Origin: Rhodoferax sp.
GTDB taxonomy: Bacteria; Pseudomonadota; Gammaproteobacteria; Burkholderiales; Burkholderiaceae_C
Length of the DNA stretch: 32,441 nt
Direction: 5' to 3'
Assembly: GCA_030683195.1 (NCBI GenBank)
Contig: JAUXQA010000012.1
Span: 1-32,441 of the forward strand
This document shows, piece by piece, positions 1-7,789 of the stretch. The stretch's first letter is position 1; each line of letters opens with the position of its first letter. A program made the position numbers and the translations under genes. The notes under the pieces are model-generated. The model did not search any database. It had not been told where the DNA came from and worked only from the letters and a program-made list of their open reading frames with translations.

Positions 1-2
1 GC

Positions 3-401
3 GTTTGGCTGCACGGGCGGCGGGTCTTGCTGGTGGATGACGACCCGCTGGTGCAGCTGGCCATGCAGGCGCTGCTGGGCGGTTGGCAGCTGGATGTGCG
101 CACGGCCACGCGCGGCGACGAATCGGTGCTGGCGGTGTGCCACAGTGGCTGGGAGCCCGAATGTGTGCTGTGTGATTTCAGACTGCCTGGCCCCATGAAC
201 GGCATTGAGCTGCTGGACTTTTTGCAACAACAATTCCCCACCGCCATCGGCCTGCTTATTACCGGTGAAATGGTGCAAACCGTGCAACAAGCCGCCGAAG
301 ACGCGGGCTACATGCTGCTCTCCAAGCCCGTGGATGCCAGTGTGCTGGCCTACACCCTGGGGGCTTTGCTGGAGCGCCGCCGCGAGGAAAGAACGCCATG
401 A
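3..401 (+). CDS. C-terminal receiver domain of a hybrid histidine kinase (5' end outside window)
   Basis: The reading frame is open from the first bases of the window, so the start lies upstream. The visible 132 residues form one complete CheY-like receiver domain. After WLHGRR comes the strand RVLLVDDDPLV with the acidic pocket. The phosphoacceptor Asp sits in CDFRLPG, the conserved Thr in LLITGE and the conserved Lys in LLSKPVD. The lead-in immediately before the receiver suggests the tail of a larger protein, most likely a hybrid sensor kinase, rather than a stand-alone regulator. Its stop overlaps the start of the next gene (ATGA), so the two are co-transcribed and probably form one phosphorelay. 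The signal sensed cannot be inferred because the sensor part is missing. A stand-alone regulator starting at the TTG at 27 is possible but less likely. Confidence 0.8.
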   Translation, partial: VWLHGRRVLLVDDDPLVQLAMQALLGGWQLDVRTATRGDESVLAVCHSGWEPECVLCDFRLPGPMNGIELLDFLQQQFPTAIGLLITGEMVQTVQQAAEDAGYMLLSKPVDASVLAYTLGALLERRREERTP

Positions 402-1012
402 ACATTTTGATTGTGGATGACCACCCGCTCACCTGCCAGGGCCTGGCAGCCCTGCTGTCTGCCACCCAGCTGGGCGCGCAGGTGCAAAGCGCCTACTCGG
501 CTGCGCAGGCGCGCCTGGCACTGCAAAAGCTGCCCAAACCAGACTGGATTTTTCTGGACATCAACCTGCCGGACGACCCGGAGCACGCGCTGTTCAGAGG
601 CTTGTGTGAATCCACCTGGATTGACCACACAGTGCTGATATCGGCCGACCCACAGCATCGGCTGATTCGCCGGGCTTTGGCGGAAGGTGTGCGGGGATTT
701 ATTCCTAAAACCGCAGACCCGGAGCTGGTGCTCGATGGATTTTCCCGCATTTTGGCGGGTGAATTTTATGTACCCTCCGCCCTGGCGATGCAACTGAGAG
801 ACACGGCCCACTCAGATTCGCGCCCCTTGTCGCCCCGCTTGCAACAAGTGCAAGAATTGTTGTTGCGTGGCACGGCCAACAAAATAATGGCTCGCCAGCT
901 GGGGTTGTCCGACCACACCGTCAAAGAATATGTTTCGTCGGTGCTGACCTTTCATGGCGCTGCCAACCGACTGGAGCTGGTGCTCAAGCTCTCCAAAGAG
1001 ATCAACCCCTAA
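398..1012 (+). CDS. NarL/FixJ-type response regulator with LuxR-type HTH
   Basis: This 204-residue two-domain regulator has an N-terminal receiver (about residues 1-120): ILIVDDHP supplies the acidic pair D7/D8, and the phosphoacceptor is D54 in FLDINLPDD. The C-terminal LuxR-type helix-turn-helix (about 140-200) shows SPRLQQVQELLLRG, then NKIMARQLGLSDHTVKEYV, the usual recognition-helix region. The length is standard for the NarL family. The ATG overlaps the stop of the upstream receiver/kinase by four bases (ATGA), so translational coupling and a kinase-regulator pair are likely. Targets are unknown. The last part of the HTH, HGAANRLELVLKL, is slightly divergent from the usual KTNR/NRTQA pattern but keeps the fold signature. 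Confidence 0.9.
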   Translation: MNILIVDDHPLTCQGLAALLSATQLGAQVQSAYSAAQARLALQKLPKPDWIFLDINLPDDPEHALFRGLCESTWIDHTVLISADPQHRLIRRALAEGVRGFIPKTADPELVLDGFSRILAGEFYVPSALAMQLRDTAHSDSRPLSPRLQQVQELLLRGTANKIMARQLGLSDHTVKEYVSSVLTFHGAANRLELVLKLSKEINP

Positions 1013-1124
1013 TCGCGCTACTGGACTGCTACACAATTATTCGACTAAATCCAATAGATAAGCCGGCTAGGGAACGCTTTGCCGAATTTTCAAACAAAAA
1101 TATCAAACCGCTTTCAAACCCCCA

Positions 1125-2525
1125 TCAAACCGCCGGCAAAACCACATCTATCTGCGCCCCACCGCTTGGCGCGCGTGACACGCGCAACTCACCCTGGTGG
1201 CTGGTCACCAGGTCGCGCACCACGGCCAAACCGATGCCGTGACCAGGCACCTGTTCATCCAGTCGCACCCGACGCCCCGGCACGGCTTGATCGTCGGCAA
1301 AGCCGGGGCCGTCGTCAGTGATGCAGATGCACAAGGCTTTGCCTTCCAGCCACAAACGCACCGACACCGCGCTGCGGGCCCACTTGGCCGCGTTATCCAG
1401 CAGATTGCCCAGCAGCTCGAAGGCATCACCCTCGTCCAGGCGCCAGCTGAGCTCAGGCGCACAGTCCACAGTGAAGCTCAGGTTCTTCTCCATATAGACC
1501 TTGGCCAGCGTGCCCTGAATCCGAGTAACAACCGGCGCCAGCGCGAGGAGCGGGGCAAAGCGGGCTGCGCCACTGGCGCCGGCGCGGCCGAGCTGGTGCA
1601 TGACGATGCCGTCCATGCGCGTGACCTGTTGCGCCACCATGGCGGGCAGTTGGTCCGGCTCATCCAGCGTGGCGCGCAAGGCCGCCAGCGGTGTTTTGAG
1701 GCTGTGAGCGAGATCGTCCAGCGCCTCCTTGTAGCGGGTTTGGCGCGCGCGCTCCTGGTCGATCAGACCATTGAGGTTGTGGGTGAGCCCCGCCAGTTCA
1801 CTCGGGTAACGGCCCTCCACCTTGCCCTGATCGCCTTGTTCAATGCGCTGGATTTCACGGGCCATGCCGCGCAAGGGCGCCAAGCCCCAGCGCAGCAGCA
1901 GCACCTGGGTGAGCAGCAACAAAAGCGCTGCTCCGCCCAGCCAGCTCAGCAAGGTGCGGTCAAACGTCCGCAATTCGCGGCTCAGGGCCGCGGCGTCTTC
2001 CAGCACCGAGAACACCAGCGGCGCCGTGCGGTCGTTGTCGGACCAGGTGACGGCGTAACTGGCAGCCAAAAACGTCTGCCCAGGCGGGCGGTTATCGCCC
2101 TGCCCGGCAGGCGGGGCCGCCACGGTTTCAAACTGCCACTGCCCGGTGGCCAGGCGGCGCTGAAACGGCAGGGACGAGGGCGCCGACACAACCGACGATG
2201 GCGACGGCGAACTGAGCCCCAATGTGGACAAAGACTGCCACTCCTCGTTGTTGTCCAGGTTGGCAATGTTGGCGTACAGGCCCGACGCGGGCAGGGACAA
2301 GCGGGGTTCGGCCAACGCAGCCGGCATGACGAGCGAGCCCCGGGCATTGAGCTCGGCCCCCGCCATCAGCAGGTACACCGTGGTTTGCAAGCGGGCAAAG
2401 CGGGCGGCGCGCACGCTGTCGGCGTGCGCCTGTTGCACCGCCCAGCCGGCTCCCGCCAGAAAAGCCAGCAGCACCAGCGCAGCGCCCAGCCCCAGCCGCG
2501 CGCGAATGGACAGGGGCGGTTTCAC
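1125..2525 (-). CDS. PhoQ-like membrane sensor histidine kinase
   Basis: A 466-residue inner-membrane kinase. Two membrane segments (about 8-31 and 191-212) bracket a periplasmic sensor region of roughly 160 residues. A HAMP-like linker follows (about 213-265). The HisKA motif DLAHSLKTPLAALR carries the phosphoacceptor H274; this 'AHSLKTPLA' form is typical of PhoQ/QseC-type kinases. The ATP-binding domain has the N box LGNLLDNAAKWA, the G1 box ITDDGPGF and the G2 box GHGIGLAVVRDL. Translation starts at GTG, which overlaps the stop of the response regulator upstream (GTGA), so the two are translationally coupled. Operon order is PepSY protein, regulator, kinase. The PhoQ assignment rests on domain style; the ligand is unknown, and no cluster of acidic residues for metal sensing stands out. 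Confidence 0.9.
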   Translation of the reverse strand: MKPPLSIRARLGLGAALVLLAFLAGAGWAVQQAHADSVRAARFARLQTTVYLLMAGAELNARGSLVMPAALAEPRLSLPASGLYANIANLDNNEEWQSLSTLGLSSPSPSSVVSAPSSLPFQRRLATGQWQFETVAAPPAGQGDNRPPGQTFLAASYAVTWSDNDRTAPLVFSVLEDAAALSRELRTFDRTLLSWLGGAALLLLLTQVLLLRWGLAPLRGMAREIQRIEQGDQGKVEGRYPSELAGLTHNLNGLIDQERARQTRYKEALDDLAHSLKTPLAALRATLDEPDQLPAMVAQQVTRMDGIVMHQLGRAGASGAARFAPLLALAPVVTRIQGTLAKVYMEKNLSFTVDCAPELSWRLDEGDAFELLGNLLDNAAKWARSAVSVRLWLEGKALCICITDDGPGFADDQAVPGRRVRLDEQVPGHGIGLAVVRDLVTSHQGELRVSRAPSGGAQIDVVLPAV

Positions 2526-3193
2526 TGCATCACAAAGCGGTAGCCGCGCCCGCGCAGGGTCTCGATGGGCACCCGCGTTCCGTCGGGATCGAGCTTGCGG
2601 CGCAGCCGCCCCACCAGCACCGCCAGCACGTTGCTGTCCCGGTCTTCGTCACGCGGGTACAGATAATCCGACAACTCCTGCTTGCTCACCACCCGGGCGC
2701 GCTCGCGCACCAGCAATTCCAGCACCCGATACTCGAAGGTGGTGAGTTCCAGCGCTTGGTCATTGAGCCGCGCGGTCTGGGCTGAAAAGTCGATGCTCAA
2801 CGCCCCCAAAGTGAGCACGTCGGAGGTGGCTTTGAGCGAGCGGCGCAGCAGCGCCTTGAGGCGCGCGGCCAGCTCCGGGTATTCAAAGGGCTTGACCAGG
2901 TAGTCGTCGGCCCCGGCCTCCAGCCCGGTCACCTTGTCTTGCCAGCTGCCACGCGCGGTCAAGATCAAAATGGGCAGGGTCCGGCCCTCGGCGCGCAGGG
3001 TTTGTACCACCGTCAGGCCGTTCACCTTGGGCAGGCCCAGATCGACAATGGCCAGGTCCAGCGGGTACTCCCGGGCCTGGAACAGGCCGTCTTCCCCGTC
3101 AACGGCCAAATCGACCCGGTAGCCATCGGCCTCCAACTGGCGCTTCAAGCCCAGTCGCAAAATGGCATCGTCTTCAATCAACAGCAAGCGCAT
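2522..3193 (-). CDS. OmpR/PhoP-family response regulator
   Basis: A 223-residue winged-helix response regulator. The receiver domain starts MRLLLIEDDA (D8/D9), with the phosphoacceptor D51 in AIVDLGLPKVNG, Thr79 in LILTARG and Lys101 in LVKPFEYPEL. The C-terminal Trans_reg_C winged helix shows LTTFEYRVLELL, DRDSNVLAVLVGRLRRKL and the closing TLRGRGYRF. The ATG at 3193 is chosen over an in-frame TTG at 3214 because GGAGG lies seven bases before it and the protein then begins exactly at the receiver's first strand. It partners the PhoQ-like kinase that overlaps its 3' end, and follows the PepSY gene by 21 bases. A PhoPQ- or QseBC-like role in envelope or cation stress is a reasonable guess only. 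Confidence 0.93.
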   Translation of the reverse strand: MRLLLIEDDAILRLGLKRQLEADGYRVDLAVDGEDGLFQAREYPLDLAIVDLGLPKVNGLTVVQTLRAEGRTLPILILTARGSWQDKVTGLEAGADDYLVKPFEYPELAARLKALLRRSLKATSDVLTLGALSIDFSAQTARLNDQALELTTFEYRVLELLVRERARVVSKQELSDYLYPRDEDRDSNVLAVLVGRLRRKLDPDGTRVPIETLRGRGYRFVMQ

Positions 3194-3214
3194 GGGGGCC
3201 TCCGTGTCTGGCAA

Positions 3215-3451
3215 CTACAGCGTGCGCCCGCTGGCCACGTCAATCAACACCAGCCTGACCTCACCCTGGGGCGTAAGCACCTTGACCCGCCAAACCGGCC
3301 GGCCCTCGCGCTCAATTTTCTCGACCGCCAGCACCCGCCCGCCAGTGGCTTGGCGCGCCAAGCTGGTGGCGTCATCGCGGCTGATCTCCGCCCAAGCGGG
3401 CGAGGCCAGTGCCATCAGAGCAACAGTGAAGAAAGTGAGCAGAAATTTCAT
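3215..3451 (-). CDS. Small secreted PepSY-domain protein
   Basis: This 78-residue protein begins with a Sec signal peptide (MKFLLTFFTVALMALASPAWA, cleavage after AWA about residue 21). The mature part is a single PepSY domain: ISRDDATSLARQATGG, then a strand-rich EREGRPVWRVKVLTPQGEVRLVLIDVASG. Stand-alone PepSY proteins of this size commonly sit in operons with two-component systems in proteobacteria, and PepSY domains are thought to inhibit peptidases or modulate a partner in the periplasm. It is the first gene of the PepSY-regulator-kinase operon, so a role as periplasmic modulator of the PhoQ-like sensor is plausible inference. Confidence 0.85.
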   Translation of the reverse strand: MKFLLTFFTVALMALASPAWAEISRDDATSLARQATGGRVLAVEKIEREGRPVWRVKVLTPQGEVRLVLIDVASGRTL

Positions 3452-3512
3452 GGGGCGTAGGGGGCTGGGTCAGTCAATACACAACATCGTACCCGCGCCA
3501 CTGGCTGTCGGG

Positions 3513-4100
3513 CTAGCGCTCAATCGGGTCCACGGTCACACGCACGGCCAGGGTCTGGCCGGGGTGGTTGCGCATGAAGGTGGTGTACTGCTGGCCGTGG
3601 TAGTCGTAGGTCACGCGGTAGCCCGTAAGGCGGGTTTGCGTGTCGTTCACGGTGCGGCAGCGTTGCACCTCGCGCTGGGCGTTTTCATACTGGCCGTTGC
3701 CATATTGGCCTTGGGCATATTGGCCGCGCTGATCGACCTGGTTGCGATTCTCAAGCCGATCCCCGGTGATGGCGCCCAGCACCACACCCAGGGCCGTGGC
3801 GGCGTCTTTGCCACTGCCGCCACCAATCTGGTTACCCAGCACGCCACCGGCCAGACCACCCACAATGGCGCCGCCGTACTGGCGGGCTTGCGGCTCGTTC
3901 CCGTACACGCGGGCCTGTGGTTCGCCGCGGTAGCGTCCGTCGCGTTCATTGATCCAGTGGCTGGTGCACTCGTTGCGTGGCTGGATGACGTTCTCATACT
4001 GGGCATCCACGTTGCGAATGCGGGCCTGGTCGACAAAAGTCTGCGCCTGGACTCCCAGCGCACCGGCAGTCAGCAAGCTGGCAATGACAAGACGTTTCAT
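3513..4100 (-). CDS. Glycine-zipper 2TM domain envelope protein
   Basis: A 195-residue exported protein. The N-terminus MKRLVIASLLTAGALGVQAQ is a Sec signal peptide with an AQA-type cleavage site. Around residues 77-112 lies the glycine zipper GGAIVGGLAGGVLGNQIGGG...ALGVVLGAITGD, the signature of the Rick_17kDa/glycine-zipper-2TM family of outer-membrane-associated proteins. A low-complexity Tyr/Gln/Gly stretch follows (RGQYAQGQYGNGQYENAQ), a short degenerate tandem repeat. The C-terminal part (VQRCRTVND to VRVTVDPIER) is the conserved tail usual for this family in Burkholderiales. It has a Shine-Dalgarno-like AAGGAGC shortly before the ATG. It is in the same direction as the PepSY operon, 61 bases upstream, and may or may not be in it. 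Function is unknown beyond envelope location. Confidence 0.85.
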   Translation of the reverse strand: MKRLVIASLLTAGALGVQAQTFVDQARIRNVDAQYENVIQPRNECTSHWINERDGRYRGEPQARVYGNEPQARQYGGAIVGGLAGGVLGNQIGGGSGKDAATALGVVLGAITGDRLENRNQVDQRGQYAQGQYGNGQYENAQREVQRCRTVNDTQTRLTGYRVTYDYHGQQYTTFMRNHPGQTLAVRVTVDPIER

Positions 4101-4192
4101 GAAAAGCTCCTTGGGTTGGTGTGGAGGCTAGTGTGCAGCGGGCTGCATGAACGAACGCTGAACCAAACGCAAATAGCTGGCCGGGTGTTCAC

Positions 4193-5125
4193 TTACGCGT
4201 TGCGAACGATCACCCCGTCAAGGGTGGCGGCACCTGAGCGCACCAAGTCGTTCACCAGCGACTGCACCCATTCAGCAAATACGCGGTCCGCAAAGTGGGT
4301 TTTATGAATCATCGCAAAGTACGGCGTGGCCTGCGCCCAGGCCGTCAGCGTGGCCAGCTTGACGCTTTGCACCTCCAGTAAACGAAACTTGATCAGCACC
4401 TTGGACGCATAGTTGATGTGCTTGTCGGGGTTGTTCACAAAATTGGCCAGGCGCTCGCGGGCCACCGCAATGGCGGGCGCCACCTCGGTGAACGCCGGGC
4501 CGTGACCGGGAATCACCATCAGGGGTTGGAGTGACTCAATCAGATCGATGGTCTTGCCCACGGCCTCAAAGGCGTCCACGCCCTCCAGCTCAGGAAACAC
4601 CACGCCAAAACCGCGCTCCCAAAGCGCATCGGCGGAGATCAGCAGCCGGGACTCGGGGTCGAACAAAACCACCGAGTGCGGGTCGTGGCCGGGCGCGGCG
4701 TGAATCTGCCATTGCATGCCGCCGAGGCGGATTTCGGTGTCGGGCACCAGCACCGCGTCAAAGCCAAACTGGGGGCAGCTCTGGCCGGTGGGCGCGTAGG
4801 TCAGGGCCTGAGCGTCCCAGGTGCGCACATGCTCGGACAAACCGGGTGGAATGAACGTGGTCATGCCGGGGTAAGCCTTTTGCAGCGCGGCATTGCCACC
4901 GCAGTGGTCGCTGTGCAAATGGGTGTTGACCAGCACATCCAGGTTCTCGCCGTCCAGCGCATCGTCCAGCAGCGCCAGGGTTTGCGCCGAGTGGGTAACG
5001 TAGCCGCTGTCAATCAGCGCCGAGCCTTCGGCACTGTCAATCAGGATGTTGTTGGACGACAACCAGCCGCGCTCAAAAAGGGTGATGTTGTCAGGGAGCG
5101 CTGCGCGCTGCAGGGAGGTGGACAT
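4193..5125 (-). CDS. MBL-fold metallo-hydrolase
   Basis: A 310-residue metallo-beta-lactamase-fold hydrolase. The metal-binding motif is VNTHLHSDHCGG (H69, H71, D73, H74). Further ligands are in HAAPGHDPHSVVLF, the Asp of LLISADALWERG and the late His of VIPGHGPAF, so the dinuclear site looks complete. A C-terminal helical extension of about 90 residues (INYASKVLIKFRLLE to DGVIVRNA) follows the fold. The ATG at 5125 is chosen because the alternative start at 5194 would add a 23-residue proline-rich tail unlike the family. There is no signal peptide, so a cytoplasmic enzyme is expected. The family includes glyoxalase II-like, lactonase and quorum-quenching enzymes; the substrate cannot be decided here. 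Confidence 0.88.
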   Translation of the reverse strand: MSTSLQRAALPDNITLFERGWLSSNNILIDSAEGSALIDSGYVTHSAQTLALLDDALDGENLDVLVNTHLHSDHCGGNAALQKAYPGMTTFIPPGLSEHVRTWDAQALTYAPTGQSCPQFGFDAVLVPDTEIRLGGMQWQIHAAPGHDPHSVVLFDPESRLLISADALWERGFGVVFPELEGVDAFEAVGKTIDLIESLQPLMVIPGHGPAFTEVAPAIAVARERLANFVNNPDKHINYASKVLIKFRLLEVQSVKLATLTAWAQATPYFAMIHKTHFADRVFAEWVQSLVNDLVRSGAATLDGVIVRNA

Positions 5126-5246
5126 GGGTAATTCCAGTGAAGGGTTGGGTGGCGGGGGAGCGGGACACCGCAGGAGTGAGCCGAATTGTCTCACTGGGGT
5201 GGCTACACTTCAGTCCTGCCTGATATAACGAGACCGGAGCCCCGCC

Positions 5247-5459
5247 ATGCCCACCATTGTGACCCTTGATCCCTGCGCCTGCCCGCTGTGCGGGCAAGCC
5301 AATCAGTGCGCCATGGAGCGCGAGCGCACCAGCGGCGTCAAGCAGCCGTCATGCTGGTGCACGCAGGCCAGCTTTAGCGCCGAACTGCTGGCACGGGTGC
5401 CCGAGGCGGCACGCCAGCAAGCCTGCATTTGCGCCACCTGCGCCGGGCAACCCACATGA
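5247..5459 (+). CDS. Cysteine-rich CWC family protein
   Basis: A 70-residue cysteine-rich protein. It shows the CWC family pattern: CACPLCGQANQC, then CWC, and the closing CICATC, with about ten cysteines in all, presumably binding zinc or another metal. The family has no established function. A GGAG sequence lies upstream of the ATG at 5247. Its stop overlaps the ATG of the next gene (ATGA at 5456-5459), so the two are translationally coupled. Such tiny proteins are often missed in annotation, but the cysteine pattern is specific. Confidence 0.85.
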   Translation: MPTIVTLDPCACPLCGQANQCAMERERTSGVKQPSCWCTQASFSAELLARVPEAARQQACICATCAGQPT

Positions 5460-5689
5460 TGCGCTGGCTGGACCGTTTCCCCCTGCTCTGGCTGGTGCTG
5501 CTGGCCGGCTGGATGGCCGTCGCGCCCATTTCACCTGAGCCGCACTTGATCGAGAAGCTGCGCATGCTGGGGCAAGGCACCCTCACCCGCCCGCTGGACA
5601 TCTTTGATCTGGCGATGCATGCCGCACCATTGTTGCTGCTGGCGGTGCGGCTGTGGCGTCGCGCTACCGGCCGCATCACACCGCCCTGA
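5456..5689 (+). CDS. Small two-helix membrane protein coupled to the CWC gene
   Basis: A 77-residue protein with two hydrophobic segments (about residues 7-24, LLWLVLLAGWMAVAPI, and 51-67, MHAAPLLLLAVRLW) joined by the polar segment EPHLIEKLRMLGQGTLTRPLDIFDL. Homologues of this size occur in Burkholderiales, sometimes carried in databases under the vague name 'RND transporter'; it lacks everything needed for an RND pump, so that name should not be used. The start at 5456 is chosen because it gives a four-base overlap with the CWC gene; a second ATG follows directly at 5459. Function unknown. Confidence 0.7.
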   Translation: MMRWLDRFPLLWLVLLAGWMAVAPISPEPHLIEKLRMLGQGTLTRPLDIFDLAMHAAPLLLLAVRLWRRATGRITPP

Positions 5690-5839
5690 GGCAACAAGCG
5701 CCCAAGGCGACAGGGGTCAAGGCCTCAAACCCAGGCTTGGGGGTATGCTGGCAAGCCCTTGTTTTCGCCAGGAGCCATCACCGACCCAGTTGTCGAGCCG
5801 CTTGGGTCCTGGCTTCACCCCACTCAGGAGATATGCACC

Positions 5840-7462
5840 ATGCTTCAACCCAGCCTCATGATGGACTGCCCCTTGTTGGTATCCAACATCATCGAACATG
5901 CCGCCACCCAATTCGGCAGCGTCGAAGTGGTCTCGCGCGAGACGCACGGCCCGCTGTTCAGGTACACCTACGCGCAGTGCGCCGCACGTGCCCGCAAGCT
6001 GGCCAACGCCCTCAAGGGCCTGGGGCTGGAGCCCGGCAACGCGGTCGGCTCCATTGCCTGGAACAACCACCGCCACCTGGAAGCGTACTACGCCGTTTCG
6101 GGCAGCGGCATGGTCATGCACACCTGCAACCCCCGGCTGCAAGCCCAGCAACTCATCTACATCATCAACCACGCCGAAGACCAGGTGGTGCTGTTTGACG
6201 CCACCTTTGCCCCGCTGGTCAAAGGCATTGCCGCACACTGCCCACAGGTCAAGGCCTGGGTGTGCCTGAGCGGCTCGGCCAACACCGTGGCCATTGAAGG
6301 TGTGGCCAATGTGCTGTGCTATGAGGAACTCATTGCCCCACACAGCGAGCAGTTCGAGTGGCCCCAGTTTGACGAGCGCACCGGCGCTGCCCTGTGCTAC
6401 ACCTCGGGCACCACCGGCAACCCCAAGGGCGCCTTGTATTCGCACCGGGCCATTGTGCTCAACGCCATGTCGGGCTGCCTGCCCGGCATCTTGTCGCTCT
6501 CACCGCAAGACACGGTCTTGCCGGTGGTGCCCATGTTCCACATCAACGCCTGGTGTATTCCGTACGCCGCGCCCATCGGCGGCGCCCGGCTGGTCTTGCC
6601 CGGCCCGCGTCTGGACGGCGCCAGCCTGTATGAACTGATGGAGACCGAGCGGGTCACGGTCAGTGCGGGCGTACCCACCATCTGGCTGGGCCTGATGCAG
6701 CACCTGGAGCAGCACGGCCTTCACTTCTCCACCATGCGCCGCACGGCCGTGGGCGGCTCGGCCATGCCGGTGTCCTTGATTGCCAAGTTTGCCGACGAAT
6801 ATGGTGTGGAAGTGCGCCACGGCTGGGGCATGACCGAGACCACCGCAGTCGGCACCATGAGCTCCCTCACCCCCAAAGACATGGCCCTGGCGCCCGCCGA
6901 ACGCCACGCCATGATCGCTCGCCAGGGGCGCTCGGTGTTTGGCGTGGAGATCAAAATCGTGGATGAAGCTGGCGCCACCCTGCCACGCGATGGCGTCAGC
7001 CAGGGCGAGCTGATGGTACGCGGGCAATGGATCATCACCGGCTATTACAAGAGCGAGGTCTCACCCCTGGTCGACGGCTGGTTCCCCACCGGCGACATTG
7101 CCACTATTGATGCCCTGGGCATGATGCAAATCCGCGACCGCGCCAAAGACGTCATCAAGACCGGAGGCGAGTGGATCAGTTCCATTGACCTGGAAAACGC
7201 CGCCATGGGCCACCCGGCCGTCGCCATGGCGGCTGTCATTGGCGTCAAGCACCCCAAATGGGACGAGCGGCCCCTGATCTTCATCGTGCGCAAGCCCGGC
7301 CAAACCCTGGAGCGTGACGACATGCTGGCCTTCCTGGCCGAGCGCGTGGCCAAGTGGTGGGTGCCCGATGACGTGATTTTTGTCGACTCCCTGCCCGTGG
7401 GCGGCACCGGCAAAGTGCAAAAAGGCGACCTGCGCAAGCAATACGGTGGCGTGTTCAGCTAA
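5840..7462 (+). CDS. AMP-forming acyl-CoA synthetase (long-chain or 3-methylthiopropionate type)
   Basis: A 540-residue ANL-superfamily ligase that activates a carboxylic acid as an acyl-adenylate and transfers it to CoA. The phosphate-binding loop YTSGTTGNPKGALYSH lies near residues 186-202. The A5 motif is GWGMTETTAVGT, the hinge region is GWFPTGDIATID and RDRAKDVIKTGGEWIS, and the catalytic C-terminal Lys is in GGTGKVQKGDLRK. The overall form, starting MMDCPLLVSNIIEHA, matches the group that holds medium/long-chain fatty-acyl-CoA ligases and DmdB (3-methylthiopropionyl-CoA ligase). The sequence alone does not separate these. The ATG at 5840 has AGGAG ten bases upstream; an earlier in-frame ATG at 5759 would add residues that fit nothing. 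It stands as a single-gene unit. Confidence 0.92.
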   Translation: MLQPSLMMDCPLLVSNIIEHAATQFGSVEVVSRETHGPLFRYTYAQCAARARKLANALKGLGLEPGNAVGSIAWNNHRHLEAYYAVSGSGMVMHTCNPRLQAQQLIYIINHAEDQVVLFDATFAPLVKGIAAHCPQVKAWVCLSGSANTVAIEGVANVLCYEELIAPHSEQFEWPQFDERTGAALCYTSGTTGNPKGALYSHRAIVLNAMSGCLPGILSLSPQDTVLPVVPMFHINAWCIPYAAPIGGARLVLPGPRLDGASLYELMETERVTVSAGVPTIWLGLMQHLEQHGLHFSTMRRTAVGGSAMPVSLIAKFADEYGVEVRHGWGMTETTAVGTMSSLTPKDMALAPAERHAMIARQGRSVFGVEIKIVDEAGATLPRDGVSQGELMVRGQWIITGYYKSEVSPLVDGWFPTGDIATIDALGMMQIRDRAKDVIKTGGEWISSIDLENAAMGHPAVAMAAVIGVKHPKWDERPLIFIVRKPGQTLERDDMLAFLAERVAKWWVPDDVIFVDSLPVGGTGKVQKGDLRKQYGGVFS

Positions 7463-7547
7463 TTGATACCGCAGCGGTTTCGGTAAACTCCCGCCGACCC
7501 CGCTGCGCTCAAGCCAGTGAAACGCTGAAGTTCAACTGATACCGACC

Positions 7548-7769
7548 ATGCCCCCTTACCTGACATTTTGTGAGAACCGCCTGACATCACTGGACACCGC
7601 CAGCCAGGCCGAGATACGGGCGCTGGCCGCAGAGGCGATGGGCTGGCAGCCTCTGGGGCCAAGCGCTTACCTGCACCTCGGCGATGCCGAGGGCGAGGAA
7701 AACGTCATCCATGTGGTGGGCGTTCCGGACACCATCCTGGCCGGGCTGAATGTGTTGCTGCTGTCGTAA
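7548..7769 (+). CDS. Small protein of unknown function
   Basis: A 73-residue acidic protein (MPPYLTFCENRL...). I do not recognise a domain. It appears globular, with an amphipathic helix (SQAEIRALAAEAMGW) and a strand-rich C-terminal half (ENVIHVVGVPDTILAGLNVLLLS), and no signal peptide or obvious membrane segment. The following gene starts 20 bases later with a clear GAGGAAA ribosome site between them, so the two are probably one operon. Codon use resembles its neighbours, which supports a real gene. Confidence 0.55.
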   Translation: MPPYLTFCENRLTSLDTASQAEIRALAAEAMGWQPLGPSAYLHLGDAEGEENVIHVVGVPDTILAGLNVLLLS

Positions 7770-7789
7770 CCCGAGGAAACAGTCACCCC

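Noticed and set aside
1050..1075. Possible further copy of the dispersed repeat (AATAGATAAGCCGGCTAGGG)
   Set aside because: Only the central AATAGA..AGCCGGC.AG part resembles the repeat; the flanks do not align, so chance cannot be excluded.
1197..2543. Long plus-strand open frame of about 448 codons
   Set aside because: It is antisense to the PhoQ-like kinase, whose domains are all recognisable; the plus-strand translation is Gln/Arg/His-rich, typical of a G+C-rich shadow frame.
3194..3214. TTG start giving the OmpR-type regulator seven extra residues
   Set aside because: The ATG at 3193 has GGAGG at good spacing and starts exactly at the receiver domain.
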